NCBI GenBank assembly: GCA_002714485.1
Contig: PAXM01000033.1
Location: 12,309-20,292, forward strand
Direction: 5' to 3'
Source of the DNA: Acidimicrobiaceae bacterium
Lineage (GTDB): Bacteria; Actinomycetota; Acidimicrobiia; Acidimicrobiales; MedAcidi-G1
Length of the DNA stretch: 7,984 nt
The notes beneath the pieces are model-generated. The model saw nothing but the letters and a program-made list of their open reading frames with translations, ran no database searches and had not been told where the DNA came from. Positions within the stretch are counted from its first letter, which is position 1. Every line of letters starts with the position of its first letter. Positions 6,820-7,984 of the stretch are shown one piece after another. The translations under genes were made by a program, and so were the position numbers.

Positions 6820-7049
6820 TTGGGCCTCTCGTGATTTTGTATCTCTTGGATCTGGTCGTTAGCACCGCCGTCCAGAATCCAGAGTTGGGTTGAGGCGCAG
6901 TGGGTCTTGCTTGGGACTAGCCAGGCCTCGACGTCGAACCATCGGAGATCGGGGTGGGCGTCGGCTGAGAGTGACAGGGAGCGGGAGGGATCGGGGTCCC
7001 AGCCGGCGGCAAGAGCCTGACGTTGGGCGATGGTCGGACTGGTTGTCAC
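6816..7049 (-). CDS. Hypothetical protein, 77 aa, translationally coupled to the pentapeptide lipoprotein
   Basis: The frame opens at GTG 7049; an in-frame TAG lies just four codons upstream, so this is the only start. It ends with a TGA overlapping the ATG of the lipoprotein gene (ATGA, 4 bases), which suggests one transcript and coupled translation. Third codon positions are strongly G/C-rich, supporting real coding. The product is soluble-looking and rich in Trp (W17, W37, W43, W58), Asp and Ser, with one Cys. It has no signal peptide or membrane helix, so it would remain in the cytoplasm while its partner is exported. A faint likeness of residues 10-50 to variant leucine-rich or HEAT-like helical repeats is too weak to name a family. 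No clear Shine-Dalgarno is present, so translation may be leaderless. Confidence 0.62.
   Translation of the reverse strand: MTTSPTIAQRQALAAGWDPDPSRSLSLSADAHPDLRWFDVEAWLVPSKTHCASTQLWILDGGANDQIQEIQNHERPK
6825..6830 (-). promoter_or_regulatory. Ribosome binding site of the pentapeptide lipoprotein gene
   Basis: On the minus strand GAGAGG lies 5 nt before ATG 6819. It sits within the last codons of the 77-aa ORF and fixes the lipoprotein start, which also gives a full lipoprotein signal peptide. Confidence 0.7.
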
Positions 7050-7070
7050 ACTCGGAGACTAGATGTGGAG

Positions 7071-7112
7071 GGTCCGCGCGCGCGGTGGTCCGCGCGCGCG
7101 AACCTCGGACCA
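7071..7112. repeat. Two alternating-CG direct repeats with an inverted repeat, in the divergent spacer
   Basis: GGTCCGCGCGCGCG occurs at 7071-7084 and again at 7087-7100, a 16-bp period. Each copy holds five CG steps in a row, which are self-complementary. TGGTCCG at 7086-7092 is also inverted as CGGACCA at 7106-7112 (13-nt gap). The block lies between the starts of the divergent genes at 7049 and 7137, where an operator or promoter element would be expected. No convincing -35/-10 pair was seen in 7050-7136. Confidence 0.8.
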
Positions 7113-7136
7113 GCAAACGAACCAGTAGAGGAATCC

Positions 7137-7676
7137 ATGTCCCGCAACCACGAATCTCCCGACCCGACGATCAATGTCGACCAGTCCCCCGAGGCCAAGG
7201 TGCTTGAACGGGCCCGGCGTTACGCCATAGCGAGCCAGAAGGCGAGGTGGCTTGAACGTGACCGCGTCCTGGCGGGCGAGGAGGAGAAGTTGGCTGAGTG
7301 TGATTACCACAGGGCATCCAATGACCGGTTGGCGGACAACCTCGTGGTCGATGATCGGACGATGGGGTTCACCGGGACGACTGGGGTGACATCGGGTGAT
7401 GGCCCGTTGGATCGTGAGACCGGTGTGGCGTGGCATGGATTTCAGGTCCTGGTAGAGGCTCGGAGTCGGCTTGATGTTCTGTGCGAACAGGCCAATCGCC
7501 AGGTCCAGGAGGCTCAAGAGGCGCTCATTTCGGCTACGTCCGCCCTCGTGGTGGATTCTGATGAGGGTGAGCGCGACGGCGGCCACGACGAAGGGTTTGA
7601 CTTGCTGGTCGGCGGAGGACCCGAGGTAGTGACTCCTGACGAGGCGGATGCTGAGGGCGTCACCTCAGCTGCTTAG
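7137..7676 (+). CDS. Hypothetical acidic helical protein, 179 aa
   Basis: The ATG at 7137 is chosen because AGAGGA (7127-7132) sits at good distance before it. The frame is open further upstream (from 7023), but that would read through the CG-repeat spacer. Residues 17-68 are Ala/Glu/Arg/Lys-rich and probably helical, with Cys55. Residues 72-97 are a Gly/Thr/Asp-rich loop. Residues 98-137 are a second amphipathic helical stretch (VLVEARSRLDVL then Gln/Glu/Ala-rich), possibly a coiled coil, with Cys116. The tail from 140 is very acidic (DSDEGERDGG, then DEADAE). There is no signal peptide or membrane segment, so it should be cytoplasmic. I recognise no family. Plus-strand third positions are clearly G/C-rich, which argues against the long minus-strand frame on the same DNA. 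Confidence 0.72.
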   Translation: MSRNHESPDPTINVDQSPEAKVLERARRYAIASQKARWLERDRVLAGEEEKLAECDYHRASNDRLADNLVVDDRTMGFTGTTGVTSGDGPLDRETGVAWHGFQVLVEARSRLDVLCEQANRQVQEAQEALISATSALVVDSDEGERDGGHDEGFDLLVGGGPEVVTPDEADAEGVTSAA

Positions 7677-7795
7677 AGCGAGCCAGGTCTTGATTCGTCG
7701 GCGGTGTGGAATGCTTGGTCGTCTTTGAGGTCCTTCTGGCAGGGCTTCTAGTCGTCTCATTAGCACTTATCTTCGGCTTCTGGAAAACTCTTGGG
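7677..7795. other. Short intergenic stretch before the lipoprotein gene
   Basis: 119 bp without a confident gene. It holds the open frame upstream of the lipoprotein (GTG 7706, hydrophobic 30-codon extension) but no clear terminator for the 179-aa gene and no clear promoter pair. Confidence 0.5.
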
Positions 7796-7984
7796 ATGAA
7801 GCGACTGTCTTTCATTGCTTTTGTATTGGTAGTCAGTGCTTGCGGTGGTGGTACCGACCAGTCGACAGCTGCGGCAACCAGTCTTCCGTCTGAGGTTGAA
7901 ACGGTTACGACGACGGTGCCGGTTACGACGACGGTGCCGGTTACGACGACGGTGCCGGTTACGACGACGGTGCCGGTTACGACG
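7796..7984 (+). CDS. Lipoprotein with Thr-rich VTTTVP repeat linker, N-terminal part, cut by window edge
   Basis: From ATG 7796, 63 codons run to the window end without a stop. Residues 1-16 are a textbook lipoprotein signal: KR at 2-3, hydrophobic 5-13, lipobox VSAC with Cys16. GGG and a Ser/Thr/Ala linker follow, then the VTTTVP repeat from residue 37. The functional domain lies outside the window, so its role is unknown. No strong Shine-Dalgarno precedes this ATG. The same frame is open upstream to a TGA at 7691-7693, and a GTG at 7706 would add 30 residues containing a hydrophobic stretch (VLLAGLLVVSLALIFGF). ATG 7796 is preferred because it places the lipobox at the normal distance. Confidence 0.8.
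   Translation, partial: MKRLSFIAFVLVVSACGGGTDQSTAAATSLPSEVETVTTTVPVTTTVPVTTTVPVTTTVPVTT
7904..7984 (+). repeat. Perfect 18-bp tandem repeat (VTTTVP), at least 4.5 copies
   Basis: The unit gttacgacgacggtgccg is repeated without mismatch at 7904, 7922, 7940 and 7958, with a half copy running to the window end. It codes for VTTTVP, an extended linker holding the lipoprotein domain away from the membrane. The true copy number is unknown because the window ends inside it. Confidence 0.97.

Noticed and set aside
7059..7586. 175-codon minus-strand frame opposite the 179-aa gene
   Set aside because: The plus strand has the ribosome site and G/C-rich third positions; this frame would also cover the CG-repeat spacer and the 77-aa gene start has its own TAG upstream in another frame.
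7711..7728. Small ORF from ATG 7711
   Set aside because: It stops after five codons.

Overview
The window looks like chromosomal DNA of a high-G+C actinobacterium, most likely from the class Acidimicrobiia. The basis is G+C-rich codon use, GTG starts, Thr-rich 'VTTTVP'-type linkers behind lipoprotein signals and single membrane anchors, and repeated FN3 domains on secreted proteins. The lineage is an inference from style, not from a marker gene. No rRNA, tRNA, transposase, integrase or CRISPR array was seen.

Layout: (1) at the left edge, on the minus strand, the first 76 codons of an inositol-monophosphatase/HisN-type phosphatase. (2) Divergent from it, a secreted multidomain protein of about 1197 residues carrying six FN3 domains and a chymotrypsin-fold (S1) protease. 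The protease lies inside the second FN3 domain. (3) A 60-codon ORF overlapping its stop codon (ATGA). (4) A 408-residue membrane protein with a cytoplasmic coiled coil, one transmembrane helix, a Thr-rich stalk, a peptidoglycan-binding-like segment and a PPC-like beta domain. (5) Convergent to it, on the minus strand, a lipoprotein made almost wholly of pentapeptide repeats (about 89). It is preceded by and overlaps (ATGA) a 77-codon ORF of unknown function. (6) A short divergent spacer with two copies of a 14-bp alternating-CG element and a small inverted repeat. (7) On the plus strand, a 179-residue acidic helical protein of unknown function. (8) At the right edge, the start of another lipoprotein with a perfect 18-bp tandem repeat encoding VTTTVP.

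The larger proteins between 282 and 6819 and the last gene all carry export or anchoring signals, so this is best read as an envelope/surface-protein region. Nothing in the sequence proves that they work together. The strongest unusual signals are the protease nested in an FN3 domain, the very long and almost unbroken pentapeptide-repeat lipoprotein with recent in-frame duplications, and the two short ORFs joined to larger genes by ATGA overlaps. I did not find clear evidence of a defence, secondary-metabolite or mobile system.
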